From: Leptospira bouyouniensis
GTDB lineage: Bacteria > Spirochaetota > Leptospiria > Leptospirales > Leptospiraceae
DNA: 64,000 bases
Direction of reading: 5' to 3'
Assembly (NCBI RefSeq): GCF_004769525.1
Contig: NZ_RQFT01000007.1
Location: forward strand, 310,001 to 374,000
Shown here: piece by piece, positions 1 through 9,286 of the stretch
How the letters are laid out: each line of letters starts with the position of its first letter
Numbering within the stretch: position 1 is the stretch's first letter
Notes under the pieces: generated by a model
Seen by the model: only the letters and a program-made list of their open reading frames with translations
Told to the model about the DNA's origin: nothing
Databases searched by the model: none
Made by a program: the position numbers and the translations under genes

Positions 1-1
1 A

Positions 2-901
2 GACTTTCGATTACGTGAAATTTTAACTGAAATTGGTGGTTATGACGAATGCGTGAGTGAATTCATTCGAGTCAATGATACACTTTTACCTCCTCATCGG
101 ATTTACCGATATGTGCCAGAATTACATCACAATAGCCGTACTTTAAGCGGCATTCCTGTCAAAGTACAGTTGTTAGGTTCAGATATCAATTGTATGGCCG
201 AAAATGCGAGTATGGTCGCAACCCTCGGCGCTTACGGCATTGATTTAAATTTTGGGTGCCCAGCTCCAACAGTGAACCGTAATCGTGGTGGTGCCGCCCT
301 TTTAAAAGAACCAGATCTTATGTTTTCGATTGTGAAGGCAGTGAGGAAAGCAGTTCCTTCCCATATCCCTGTGACCGGGAAAATGCGATTAGGATTTGAT
401 TCCACCGAACAAGCGCTTGATTGTGCAAAAGCATTAGAAGATGGTGGTGCAGAAGAAATCGTTGTACATGCGAGAACCAAAACTGACGGCTACAAACCTC
501 CAGCTTATTGGGAATGGATCCAAAAGATTATCGAAACAGTAAAAGTACCTGTAGTCGCCAATGGAGAAATTTGGACAGTAGAAGATGCTACTCGATGTAA
601 GGAAATGTCTGGTTGCAAAGACATCATGATTGGACGAGGTGCTGTTGCTAACCCTTCACTAGCTCGGATGATCCGGGGAATACAAATGGAACCAATGACT
701 TGGAACGATACCAAAGGAATTTTACACAAATATTGGAAGAAGTTGGAATTGAATATGGATACCACAAGTCGTGGTGGCCGCATTAAACAATGGTTACATT
801 ATTTATCGAGACAATATTTAGAAGCCGAAAAAGACTTTGAAATTGTAAAACGATTTAGAAATATCGATGAATTTGAAACTTATTGGAAGGATCATAAATA
901 A
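2..901 (+). CDS. dusC: tRNA-dihydrouridine synthase, DusC type (5' partial)
   Basis: Flavin enzyme that reduces a uridine in the tRNA D-loop; the DusC subgroup acts on U16. The frame is open through the left edge (the visible part begins DFRLREILTEIGGYDECV), so the start lies outside the window; a GTG at 53 is an internal codon. Seen: NFGCPAP with the catalytic Cys of Dus enzymes, GKMRLG, ANGEIW and MIGRGA of the FMN-binding barrel, and a C-terminal helical region with RIKQWLHYL that matches E. coli DusC rather than DusA or DusB. About 299 codons are present, so only a short N-terminal piece is missing. It ends 44 bases before the next reading frame. Confidence 0.88.
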   Translation, partial: DFRLREILTEIGGYDECVSEFIRVNDTLLPPHRIYRYVPELHHNSRTLSGIPVKVQLLGSDINCMAENASMVATLGAYGIDLNFGCPAPTVNRNRGGAALLKEPDLMFSIVKAVRKAVPSHIPVTGKMRLGFDSTEQALDCAKALEDGGAEEIVVHARTKTDGYKPPAYWEWIQKIIETVKVPVVANGEIWTVEDATRCKEMSGCKDIMIGRGAVANPSLARMIRGIQMEPMTWNDTKGILHKYWKKLELNMDTTSRGGRIKQWLHYLSRQYLEAEKDFEIVKRFRNIDEFETYWKDHK

Positions 902-945
902 AAAGAAATTTCTTTTCATATTTTCTACTTGTTAATATTTCAAAA

Positions 946-1628
946 TTGGAAAAGGCAATCCATTATGGTATCAAATTGTCTTCCAAATCTCAAATTTCAG
1001 TTTTTGTCATCGATGACCACCCGATTTTAAGAAAAGGACTCCAAGCTGAAATCGAATCTGACTCTGGATTTAAATTTGTTGGATCAAGTGATTCCATTCA
1101 CGATGGTTTGAACCGAATGAAATTTAAAACCGTAGATGTATTGATTATGGACATCTCACTTAAAGAAGAAAATGGGATTAATGAGTTAACAAATGTAAAA
1201 CAAAAATTTCCCACTTTGAAAATTATTTTTTTACCATGCATCGCGATTGGGAATATCTACAAAAAGCAGCCAATTTTGGAGCAGATGCATACATTCTAAA
1301 AACGGAAACTTCGATTAATATTCTGAATACAATCAAAAGTGTATACCAAGGTAAAAAAATTTTTCCACACAAAATTAACAACTTACAAATTGAATTCACA
1401 GAAACCGATGAACTATTAAAGAAACTAAATACTTTGTCAAAACGCGAATTAGATGTTTTACATGAGCTGAAATCTGGAAAACTAAATAGAGAAATTGCTG
1501 ATGAACTCCAAATAAGTATCCGTACAGTTGAAACACATCGTTCTTCGATCATGCAAAAATTAGAAATCCGTTCCACTTTTGCATTTGCAAAAATGCTCAA
1601 CCTCCTCCAATCAAAGAATTTATTTTAA
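946..1628 (+). pseudogene. LuxR/NarL-type response regulator, frameshifted
   Basis: Receiver plus DNA-binding regulator split over two frames. Frame one (from TTG 946) has VFVIDDHPILRKG (acidic pair) and VLIMDISLKEENG (phospho-acceptor Asp). Frame two resumes at TMHRDWEYLQKAANFGADAY and YILKTET (conserved Lys), followed by a GerE/LuxR helix-turn-helix (LSKRELDVLHELKSG, REIADELQISIRTVETHRS). The junction is a run of seven T at 1226-1232; one extra T gives a continuous protein of about 225 residues. So a one-base deletion, a sequencing error or slippage is implied. Its natural partner would be the broken histidine kinase at 2399-4606, which supports real decay. The start is uncertain (TTG at 946 or a later TTG near 976). 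Confidence 0.8.
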
Positions 1629-1804
1629 TCAATTTAAGACTTTATCCGTACGAATACGGATTGGACATAACAAACTACGTAAAAACCGATATAGTATCTT
1701 TTTTGTATTTTGGATAAACTCAAAGTTAGATTCGAAACCAAATCGATAAGGACTTCATTGAACTCAATTGTTTTTGAATTTTAAACGAAATAGGTGAAAA
1801 AAAA

Positions 1805-2299
1805 TTGAAAGGCCTATTTTCAAAATTCTTCATATTGATTTTGGCATTCTTAATGTTTGAATGTCAAGAAAGCAATAACAATGATTCATCTGATTTAATT
1901 TTTGGACTGCTTCCTTCATTTATTAACCAATCTTCCAACTATACGATTGGTGGCACAATTTCAGGGCTTGTAAAATCAGAATTAGTTCTTCGAAATGATT
2001 CAGGCGAAGAATTACAGGTCGCATCAGGTGCTAGAAGTTTTACTTTTACAACGAAAGTAGCAGGTGCTTACAATATTACAATATCAACACAACCGAATGG
2101 GCTTCCTTGTACAGTGAGCAATGGAAGAGGAACTGCAACAGCAAAAATCTCGAATGTAACCATCACTTGTGGTTCAGACGGTTCTTTGTGGACTAGCAGA
2201 ACTTTACCAACTTCTGTTAATTGGCGATCAGTAGCTTTTGGTAATGGAGTTTTTATTGCCGTTGCGTTCGGTAGTAATATTGCGACAACTTCACCGTAA
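1805..2299 (+). CDS. Truncated repeat lipoprotein (cross-beta type)
   Basis: Begins with a TTG start and a lipoprotein signal (MKGLFSKFFILILAFLMFEC; Cys about residue 20). The mature part has one copy of a module common in Leptospira lipoproteins: YTIGGTISGL, then LVLRNDSGEEL, GAYNITISTQP and CTVSNGRGTA, ending in VTITC. It then enters what looks like the first unit of a second repeat family (WTSRTLPTSVNWRSVAFGNGVFIAVAFGS) and stops at TAA immediately after ATTSP. From memory, such proteins usually carry many WT-RTLP units, so this 164-residue version looks like a 3'-truncated remnant. It would be exported and lipid-anchored. No operon partner is evident. Confidence 0.6.
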   Translation: MKGLFSKFFILILAFLMFECQESNNNDSSDLIFGLLPSFINQSSNYTIGGTISGLVKSELVLRNDSGEELQVASGARSFTFTTKVAGAYNITISTQPNGLPCTVSNGRGTATAKISNVTITCGSDGSLWTSRTLPTSVNWRSVAFGNGVFIAVAFGSNIATTSP

Positions 2300-2398
2300 A
2301 GTAAGTTTCAGAATTGGAAATCCCACAACTATCAAATATAGTGGTTCCCTTGGGATTTGCCAATAATCAATTGCAAACGACAGTTACTATGAAAACGA

Positions 2399-4606
2399 TT
2401 ACTTCTGTTCAATGAATGGAAGTAATATCGTAAATCTGATTCCACCTGAAGGCTTATCAGTTAACAGAAGCTCACCTCCATGTGCTAACACAATTTTTCG
2501 CACAATGGATAGTCCTAATCCCGCACCAAAAGGTTTTTTGGATTCGATTTTTGAATTCAATACTCTACGTTTCATTTCTTCACTCATACCTGGCCCATCA
2601 TCTTCAAATATCATATAGAGTGTTGAATTTTCTGAATGAATGGAAAACATAAATTCGGAGACATTTGACCCTAAGTCTAAACTATTTTTTGCAATGTTAA
2701 TGCAAAGTCTTCTCATCCTAAGTGTATCAATTTCTATGAGAATATTTGTGGAGGTATTAGTATGTCGAAATTGAATTTTACTATTTTGAAATAAAATAGA
2801 AAGATCATCAACTATACTCAAATAAAATGTTTTTACATCTGTTAGTTTTAAATCCAAAACAATATTTTTTTAGAATACTCTAGAATATCAAACGAGAGAT
2901 TTGATAAAATATCGATTTCATGTTTAGTTTGTTTTAATACAATCTCTTGGCGTTTTGAATGTACATCCAATCACTCTAAATTTTTTCGGATCAACATCAC
3001 ATGATTTCCAATATCGTGAGCAATTTCTGAAGAAAGCTCACCAATGACTGCGTACTTCTCAAGATCATGTCTGTTTAAATTTTGAACTGAAAGTACCAAT
3101 GCGTAGGTAATCGATTTTGCCCAATCCAAATCAGATTCACCCATAGAAAACTGATTTGTAGGGAAATCAAGCACCATCTGCAATATTCCATTATGAATGA
3201 GAGGAATCATCACTCTGCTATCTCGATAGATTGGTTCGTTACATAAATATAAATAGTTTCTCCTTTTCCAATTTTAGATGTTAAAATTTCCAAGGCAGAC
3301 TTTGCAGCATCTACATCATCTTTTGATGACATAATTTTTTGTGAAGAAACAACTAACTGTTTCATTTGAATGGATAATTCTTCGGAAGCTAATAATGAGT
3401 TTGAATATCGTTTCGAAATAATGATTGAGTGAGAAAAAATTAAAAAAATCTGACTATATGGAACCAGATAAAATCCATCTACCATTCCGAAAGTAACCAA
3501 AGTATCATTGATGTTTGCAATCATGATCACCACATAAGTTACAAAAAGACCAACTGCATCTTTTTCTTTTTTTATCACTGCCAATAACAATAGGAAGAAC
3601 CAACATGGCACAACAGTTAAATAAATATATAATAAGATATAGTTTAAAAAAAACGCATATACTGAATTAGGTGCTACCAAAGTCAAATAACACATAATAT
3701 AGAGTGGAGTATTAAAATATTTCCCAAATCGTTTCCAAAATAAACTTGGAATCATTCTGTATAAAAAGGCGTATAAAACTGGTTCAGTAGAGAATGCAGA
3801 AAAATATTCGATCCGATTCAACAAATCCCAGGAAAGATCATCTGTAAATAAATGGCCTAATCTCTCTCCAGTCGTCAAAGCCCTCAATAAAATCATAAGA
3901 CAATGGATCGAAAACAAAAGAGGAGTAATATCTGTTTTGCGACAGTAAAAAAAGATGATGTTGTAACATGCCATCAGTGCGGCGGCAATACAAACAGCTA
4001 CAGTAAAATTAATTCGTCTTTGTTTTTTCTGAAAAACGATTTCTGCATTCCCAATTAAAATGGGATACCTATACCCACCCCATCGATTGTGAAAGTTGGA
4101 AACATGGAGTTTAAATTGATAATTTTTGTTCGCAGGCAATAAGATTATTTGTGGTTTGTATTTTGGATGTACTTCGTTCTTTGTGATTCCGATCTTTCCC
4201 ACTGATGTGAGAATTTGATCATTCACGTTAAGTTGATAAGATGTCCCAATATCTGGTATAAAAATAGCAAGGTCTGATCGAATATTTTTTTGATGAACCT
4301 CTAATTCATATGTAGCATATCCATAACTCTCAATTAGTTCGTTACCAAATCGAGTTTCGTTTCAAACTGAAGGAGATAATTTCCATATTAAGGTTTCTGT
4401 TTCTTTCTTTCGACTCCCTTCGGCTCCAATGAATTGTTTCCAATAAAATTTCCATTCCCCTGAAAGTGGATAAATGGTTTCATCATCAAAAGAAACATCA
4501 CTGAAATCAAGAACACCTTCTTTAGCGTCAATTCTGTTATGAATTGACTTGGGGTGTTCGCAACCAATCCAATAAGCAAAGACGGAATGATAATTTTCGA
4601 TTTCAA
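2399..4606 (-). pseudogene. 7TM-DISM sensor histidine kinase, multiply disrupted
   Basis: Read on the minus strand this is one gene in pieces: a signal-like start (TTG at 4606), a DISM extracellular domain (GVLDFSD, LSGEWKFYW, then GYATYELEV), a seven-helix membrane region (about 4030-3390), a dimerisation segment (SSEIAHDIGNH, where the phospho-His is expected) and an ATPase domain (NIAKNSLDLG, EDDGPGMSEE, GAGLGLSIVRKI). Lesions seen: a one-base loss near 4550 (CCCC), TGA at 4362-4364 where the family usually has Trp, a one-base loss near 3240, TGA at 2971-2973, and a one-base loss in a run of seven T at 2866-2872. Two stops plus three shifts make sequencing error an unlikely full explanation. 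It faces the broken regulator at 946-1628. Confidence 0.82.
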
Positions 4607-4714
4607 TGTTTGTTAGGTGTAGCTTTCAAATTAAGAGAGTCAATATTTTTTCATCTTCCATTCTTCGTTAGTTTTTTTCCTTTCAAATCCTAGGATCTGT
4701 CTGAATTTATTCCT

Positions 4715-5203
4715 ATGTTCGATTCCTTTACAAGTTCCGAAATCCTTTCTGGCATGATCACTCCTGCCGTCCTTGTTTCTGCCTGCGCTAGTTTGATTTT
4801 TTCTACCGCTAACCGACTTGGGCGAATATTTGACCGAGTAAATCTCTTAAAATCAGAAGTGGAACTTTTGTTAGATGGAAAAAGAAATTATCAAAAAGAA
4901 AGATTGGTTTATTTGCGCCACCAACTTTCAGTTCAAAAAAAGAGAGCTGTCCTTATCCAACGATCGATGGCATTTTTATATTTAGCGACTTCTTTATTTA
5001 TTATTTCCAGTTTAACCTTGGCGTTTACACTTGCATTTGCAAAAAACCAAACTTGGTTCGCAACCATTGTCGCCATCCTAGGTGGAGTTTGTTTATTTGT
5101 TGCAAGTGCCTTACTTTTTTATGAAAGTAGGTATAACCTAACTTTCATCAATCGACAAATTGAGTTCGTAGAATTTTTGGAGCGAGAACTCCAAGAAAAA
5201 TAA
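4715..5203 (+). CDS. DUF2721 family membrane protein
   Basis: 162 residues. There is an N-terminal hydrophobic segment (MITPAVLVSACASLIFSTA) followed by NRLGRIFDRVN, then a charged central stretch with likely coiled-coil character. Two further membrane helices (MAFLYLATSLFIISSLTLAF and FATIVAILGGVCLFVASALL) come before a short cytoplasmic tail. Length and the RLGRIFDR signature agree with the DUF2721 family, whose function is unknown. It stands alone: the gene before it is a minus-strand pseudogene and 456 bases of non-coding DNA follow. A loose inverted repeat (5225-5232 with 5251-5258) lies just downstream but has no T-tract. Confidence 0.75.
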   Translation: MFDSFTSSEILSGMITPAVLVSACASLIFSTANRLGRIFDRVNLLKSEVELLLDGKRNYQKERLVYLRHQLSVQKKRAVLIQRSMAFLYLATSLFIISSLTLAFTLAFAKNQTWFATIVAILGGVCLFVASALLFYESRYNLTFINRQIEFVEFLERELQEK

Positions 5204-5659
5204 AATTTCACATTCTGAAACAAAGCCCAAATCAGAGATTTTTATTTTCCATTTGGGCAGCTTGTATTGATTCAAATTCAAATGGGTTTTGTTCTAAATT
5301 TGGATCCGCACCAGGGATCCGTAGGGCTTGGTCTTCGGCGGTCATAGGCTAGCCGAAGACGGGAGCGTGAGCGGACCCCGAAGAGAGCCCGCCCGGGTGC
5401 CCTAAGGCATAACTATGAACTTATCGGAAAGAAAATCTTGGGTTTTCGGAATGGGCGTGCCAAAAAAAGTAAGTTGTGGTAAAGGGAACCTATTGGGCGG
5501 TGGGTCTAGTTCCCCACCCTCAAATCGGGCGGGGAAAGTGTACCCGCGTGCCTACGCCCTTCGACCCTCTTTTGTAACAAATCTGACAAAAAAAAACGAT
5601 TTTCCTGTCACCTCGGCTTTCTAGAACGGTAAGTAAAAATTAGATTCGGAAATTCCTTC
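5204..5659 (+). other. Non-coding stretch with GC-rich foldable element
   Basis: 456 bases without a convincing gene. From about 5322 to 5560 it is much richer in G+C than the flanks and can form nested helices. TAGGGC (5322-5327) pairs with GCCCTA (5399-5404), enclosing a perfect 9-bp hairpin (5331-5339 with 5352-5360). A second domain is closed by GGGCGT (5453-5458) with ACGCCC (5554-5559). Inside it, GGTGGG (5499-5504) can pair with CCCACC (5513-5518), or GGAAC (5485-5489) with GTTCC (5509-5513), and GCGGG (5529-5533) pairs with CCCGC (5543-5547). It could be a dispersed repeat, a structured RNA, or a leader of the downstream beta-oxidation genes. No known RNA family is recognised. Confidence 0.45.
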
Positions 5660-6970
5660 ATGAGAGAAATCAAAACTGTCACGATTTTAGGTGCCAACGG
5701 AGCCATGGGTTCTGGAAGTGCAGGCGTCATTGCTGCCTTCGGTGGTGCTAAAGTCCATATGCTCGCTAGAGATGTTGAAAAAGCAAAACAGGGTATCGAA
5801 GCCGCTGTCGCATCCGTCAAAACGGATACAATTCGCGCTAGAATGATCCCTGGTTCCTACGATGCGGATCTGGAAAAAGCTGTCGCAGAGTCAGATTGGG
5901 TATTCGAACTCGTGGCGGAAAGTTACGAAGTCAAAGAACCGATTAATACTCGTATTGCAAAGGCTCGCCGTCCGGGAACCATCGTTTCCACTGTGTCTTC
6001 TGGACTTTCGATCGGTCGTTTGGCAAAAGCTTACGACGAAGATGGCCAAAAACATTACTACGGAACCCATTTTTTTAACCCTCCTTATAAAATGATCCTT
6101 TGTGAACTCGTCACTCACTCAGGGAATGATAAAAAAGTTACACAAGCGTTAGGTGAATACTTAGAAAAAGTACTCGGTCGTGCTGTTGTGTATACAAACG
6201 ACACTCCTGCTTTTGCTGGAAACCGTATTGGATTTCAGTTGATGAATGAAGTGGCTCACTTTGCAGAAAAGTATGCTGATAAAGGTGGAATCGCCCTTAT
6301 GGACGAAATCATGTCAGGTTACACTGGACGTGCGATGGGACCACTGGCAACGGCAGACTTTGTGGGACTAGATGTCCATAAAGCGATCGTAGACAATATC
6401 TATGACAATACAAAAGACGAAGCTCACGAAACATTCAAACTTCCTGGTTACTTCCAAAAGTTAATCGATGCCGGTAAACTTGGTATGAAATCTGGTGGTG
6501 GTCTCACAAAAGTTGTGAAACATCCTGACGGAAAACGTGAGAAGTTTGTTTACAATATCAAAACAGGTGAGTACGATCCGTATCCAAAATTTGATATTCC
6601 ATTCATCAAAGAAGCTCGCCAAAAAATCAAAGACTCTGACTACAAAGGTGCAATGGACGTTGTGAAAAACGCATCTGGTTTTGAAGCAGAAATCGCACGT
6701 TACTTCATTTCACGTTACATCAGTTATTCGCTCTCTCTCGTGGGAGAAGTTGTGGATACAAAAGAAAACACGGACGGAGCGATGGGTTTTGGTTTTAACT
6801 GGGTTCCTGCGTCTGCGTTTGTTGATTTCCTTGGTGGACCAAAAGAAACAATTAAGTTAATGGAAGCGTCTAAAATTCCAGTTCCAAAACTTTTAAAAGA
6901 TGCAAAAGAAGGCAAAAAGTTCTACGAACTCGGCGACAAACTTGATGCAAGGTCTCTCTTCAAAGGTTAA
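5660..6970 (+). CDS. 3-hydroxyacyl-CoA dehydrogenase
   Basis: NAD-dependent oxidation of 3-hydroxyacyl-CoA to 3-ketoacyl-CoA in beta-oxidation or the reverse reaction. 436 residues. A Rossmann fold opens with GANGAMG at residues 11-17, followed by a second-strand region (MLARD). [11 protein letters not shown] holds the catalytic His (about residue 137). [13 protein letters not shown] leads into the C-terminal helical domain, with GMKSGGGL near residue 275. It is longer than stand-alone PaaH/Hbd enzymes (about 285) and has no enoyl-CoA hydratase domain, so it resembles the dehydrogenase half of FadB/FadJ with both C-terminal lobes. The thiolase follows 13 bases later, making a functional pair. 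Confidence 0.85.
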   Translation: MREIKTVTILGANGAMGSGSAGVIAAFGGAKVHMLARDVEKAKQGIEAAVASVKTDTIRARMIPGSYDADLEKAVAESDWVFELVAESYEVKEPINTRIAKARRPGTIVSTVSSGLSIGRLAKAYDEDGQKHYYGTHFFNPPYKMILCELVTHSGNDKKVTQALGEYLEKVLGRAVVYTNDTPAFAGNRIGFQLMNEVAHFAEKYADKGGIALMDEIMSGYTGRAMGPLATADFVGLDVHKAIVDNIYDNTKDEAHETFKLPGYFQKLIDAGKLGMKSGGGLTKVVKHPDGKREKFVYNIKTGEYDPYPKFDIPFIKEARQKIKDSDYKGAMDVVKNASGFEAEIARYFISRYISYSLSLVGEVVDTKENTDGAMGFGFNWVPASAFVDFLGGPKETIKLMEASKIPVPKLLKDAKEGKKFYELGDKLDARSLFKG

Positions 6971-6983
6971 TTAGGAGTATCAT

Positions 6984-8249
6984 ATGAGTGAAAAAGTATT
7001 CGTATTAGGCGGAGAACAAACCGACTTCCAAAGGAACTGGACAAAGGAAGGAAAAACCTTTATGTCCATGATGCGTGAAGTATTAGATGATGCTCTTGAA
7101 AAAGTTGGCATTAGTTATGATGAAATCAAACGATTGAACAAAGAGAACCGTGTTGCTGTCTTTGTTGGTAACTTTGATGCAGAACAATATGCGAACCAAG
7201 GACATTTAGGTGCTTTTTTAACAGAAGTAAACCCTGCCCTTTTTGGTGTGCCTGGTGCTCGTTACGAGGCAGCTTGTGCTTCTGGTTCCGTTGCCCTTGA
7301 TGCAGCCATCACACATATCCGCGCAGAAGATTACGATCTAGCGATTGTTCTTGGTGTGGAAGTGATGAAAACTGTTTCTTCTTCTGTAGGTGGTGACTTC
7401 CTTGGAACTGCTGCATATTATGATAAAGAAGCGAAAGGAGTGCAATTTCCTTTCCCTAAACTTTTCGGAAAACTTGCAGATGTAATCTTAGAAAGATACG
7501 AACTCAAAGAAGAACGATTTATGGATGCACTAGCTGAAATTTCTCGTATCAACTACGCAAACGCAAAACGTAACCCAAAAGCACAAACTCGCACATGGTT
7601 CATGAACAAAGAACATGCGATGGCTCGTGGTGGTGCAAACAATATGGCTGTAGGTGGAAGGCTTTGTATCACTGACTGTTCACAAGTAACAGACGGTGCT
7701 GCCGTAACCATCCTTGCATCTAAAGACTACACGAAAGAATACGCTAAAAAAACTGGCCGTAAAATCGATGACATCCCTCGAGTAAAAGGATGGGGTCACC
7801 GAGTAGCACCAATTACTTTTGAAGCAAAAAAACAAGAATCCGTTGGAGATAAATACATCCTTCCATGGACTCGCCAAACGGTAAAAGATGCTTACAAACG
7901 TGCTGACCTAGACGTGAAAAACATTGATGTGTTTGAGACACATGACTGTTTTACTTCTTCTGAGTATGCTGCGATTTCTGCTTTTGGAATCTCAGAACCT
8001 GGAAAAGAACACATCGCAATTGAAGAAGGAACGATTGACTTCGGTGGTAAAAAACCAATCAATCCATCCGGAGGGCTTATTGGAGTGGGTCACCCTGTGG
8101 GAGCATCTGGCGTTCGTATGATGCTCGACCTTTACAAACAAGTCACAAATACTGCAGGTGATTACCAAGTGAAAGGAGCAAAGAACGGTCTTATGCTCAA
8201 TATTGGTGGATCAGCTACGACGAACTTTGTGTTCATCTTAGGAAAGTAA
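6984..8249 (+). CDS. Thiolase (acetyl-CoA acyltransferase, SCP2-like)
   Basis: Cleaves 3-ketoacyl-CoA with CoA, the last step of beta-oxidation, or condenses acyl-CoAs. 421 residues. The nucleophilic Cys is at residue 98 ([15 protein letters not shown]). HDCF replaces the NEAF motif, a feature of SCP2-type thiolases, and [13 protein letters not shown] holds the catalytic His. The canonical C-terminal CxG loop is not obvious ([11 protein letters not shown]), as in SCP2-type members. The ribosome site AGGAG lies a few bases before ATG. It is co-transcribed with the upstream dehydrogenase (13-base gap) and the membrane protein that follows (4-base gap). Confidence 0.85.
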   Translation: MSEKVFVLGGEQTDFQRNWTKEGKTFMSMMREVLDDALEKVGISYDEIKRLNKENRVAVFVGNFDAEQYANQGHLGAFLTEVNPALFGVPGARYEAACASGSVALDAAITHIRAEDYDLAIVLGVEVMKTVSSSVGGDFLGTAAYYDKEAKGVQFPFPKLFGKLADVILERYELKEERFMDALAEISRINYANAKRNPKAQTRTWFMNKEHAMARGGANNMAVGGRLCITDCSQVTDGAAVTILASKDYTKEYAKKTGRKIDDIPRVKGWGHRVAPITFEAKKQESVGDKYILPWTRQTVKDAYKRADLDVKNIDVFETHDCFTSSEYAAISAFGISEPGKEHIAIEEGTIDFGGKKPINPSGGLIGVGHPVGASGVRMMLDLYKQVTNTAGDYQVKGAKNGLMLNIGGSATTNFVFILGK

Positions 8250-8253
8250 TCCA

Positions 8254-8694
8254 GTGAGCTCGCTGAATACAGAAAAATGGAATCGGATTTTAGTCCGGTT
8301 CCTTCTTGCCTTTTCGTTTTGGGAAGCAGTATCCATCCCTCTTCGTATGTTGTTTTTTGCAAAGTTTTACTTTGATCCAACATTGAAATTGATGTTTGTT
8401 CCCATAACAGATGTTTTTTGGTTAGGACCTGTATTCAGCGACTTAACATTCACTCTCGCTTTTGGATTTCTTTACGCACTGATGAAAGAATCCTTACCAC
8501 AAGGTCTTGTAGGTGGTTTTCTTATGGGTATCTTAGTTTCCATTCTTGGATTCGTATCACCCATGTTATGGACATTATCTCTTACAAACTTTGCACCAAC
8601 AGTTCTTGTATGGGTTTGGGTTGCTTATTATTCACTGTTTACCATTTCTACTGCTGTGATTTATTCAGTAGGTTGGAAAGAGGATGAAGAATAA
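8254..8694 (+). CDS. Four-helix integral membrane protein, unknown function
   Basis: 146 residues from a GTG start only 4 bases after the thiolase, so it is almost certainly in the same operon. Four hydrophobic stretches are visible, including ILVRFLLAFSFWEAVSIPL, DLTFTLAFGFLYALM, GGFLMGILVSILGFVSP and VLVWVWVAYYSLFTISTAV, with a short acidic tail (GWKEDEE). No catalytic motif is seen. Its place with fatty-acid genes suggests a membrane or lipid-related role, but that is context only. Confidence 0.65.
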   Translation: MSSLNTEKWNRILVRFLLAFSFWEAVSIPLRMLFFAKFYFDPTLKLMFVPITDVFWLGPVFSDLTFTLAFGFLYALMKESLPQGLVGGFLMGILVSILGFVSPMLWTLSLTNFAPTVLVWVWVAYYSLFTISTAVIYSVGWKEDEE

Positions 8695-8830
8695 GGATTT
8701 GATTTTATATTTTCGCTGAGAGGGTATCGAACGATCCACTTGTAAAGCTTTCAAAAGGAACTCCTAATTAAAAGCCGATCCTTTTACCGTTAATACTTTC
8801 CTGAAAACCTACCACCAAACATCAGGTATT

Positions 8831-9256
8831 TTATTTCCTGCAAATTTCTCCAGACAAATCAGTCCCTGGAGCAATTGTATTAAAGACAGTCCCATATTTT
8901 TTTATATTTTCATGTAAAAGATGCAAACGGTCATCCGACTCGTCCGTATCGACAATAATCTTGTAACGTATTGATTCCATTTTTGGAGGAACATCTTGTC
9001 TGATTCCATCCACAATGACTTGGATTCCCTTGAGTTGGAAATGAAGGATTGGTGTGACCCGTTCCACACCTTTGATGATACAAGCGGATAAAGCGGAAAG
9101 TAATAACTCTGCTGGATTAAATGCATTGGGATTTCCCTGCATATCTGTATCTAAAATAATTTCAGCAGACTTACACCGAGAAAAACTAGAATGCGCATCT
9201 GCTCTGGAAGTCTCTACATGAAAATTCATTTTTGGTTTTAAATCTGATGTTGCCAT
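8831..9256 (-). CDS. OsmC/Ohr family protein
   Basis: 141 residues matching the OsmC fold. The central helix reads FNPAELLLSALSACIIKGVE, with the second redox Cys of the family; an earlier Cys is in SRCKSAEI. Classical OsmC and Ohr enzymes reduce organic hydroperoxides through two cysteines, but the first Cys here sits in a different context from Ohr, so it fits the broad OsmC-like group (YhfA type) better. Cytoplasmic. It lies downstream of the chemoreceptor gene on the same strand, 30 bases away, and may be co-transcribed with it. Confidence 0.75.
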   Translation of the reverse strand: MATSDLKPKMNFHVETSRADAHSSFSRCKSAEIILDTDMQGNPNAFNPAELLLSALSACIIKGVERVTPILHFQLKGIQVIVDGIRQDVPPKMESIRYKIIVDTDESDDRLHLLHENIKKYGTVFNTIAPGTDLSGEICRK

Positions 9257-9286
9257 AACAAAATCCTTTTTGTGATATCTCGATAG

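Noticed and set aside
2971..4364. TGA codons read as Trp in the kinase gene
   Set aside because: One TGA sits where Trp is expected, but TGA is used as a normal stop by neighbouring genes (for example the genes ending at 19723 and 62044) and the same gene has frameshifts, so decay is simpler than recoding.
5225..5258. Inverted repeat after the DUF2721 gene
   Set aside because: The 8-bp arms are separated by 18 bases and lack a T-tail; weak as a terminator.
5415..5624. Open frame of 69 codons in the GC-rich region
   Set aside because: It runs through the foldable element, has Gly/Ser/Pro composition set by the GC skew, no ribosome site and no family; chance ORF.
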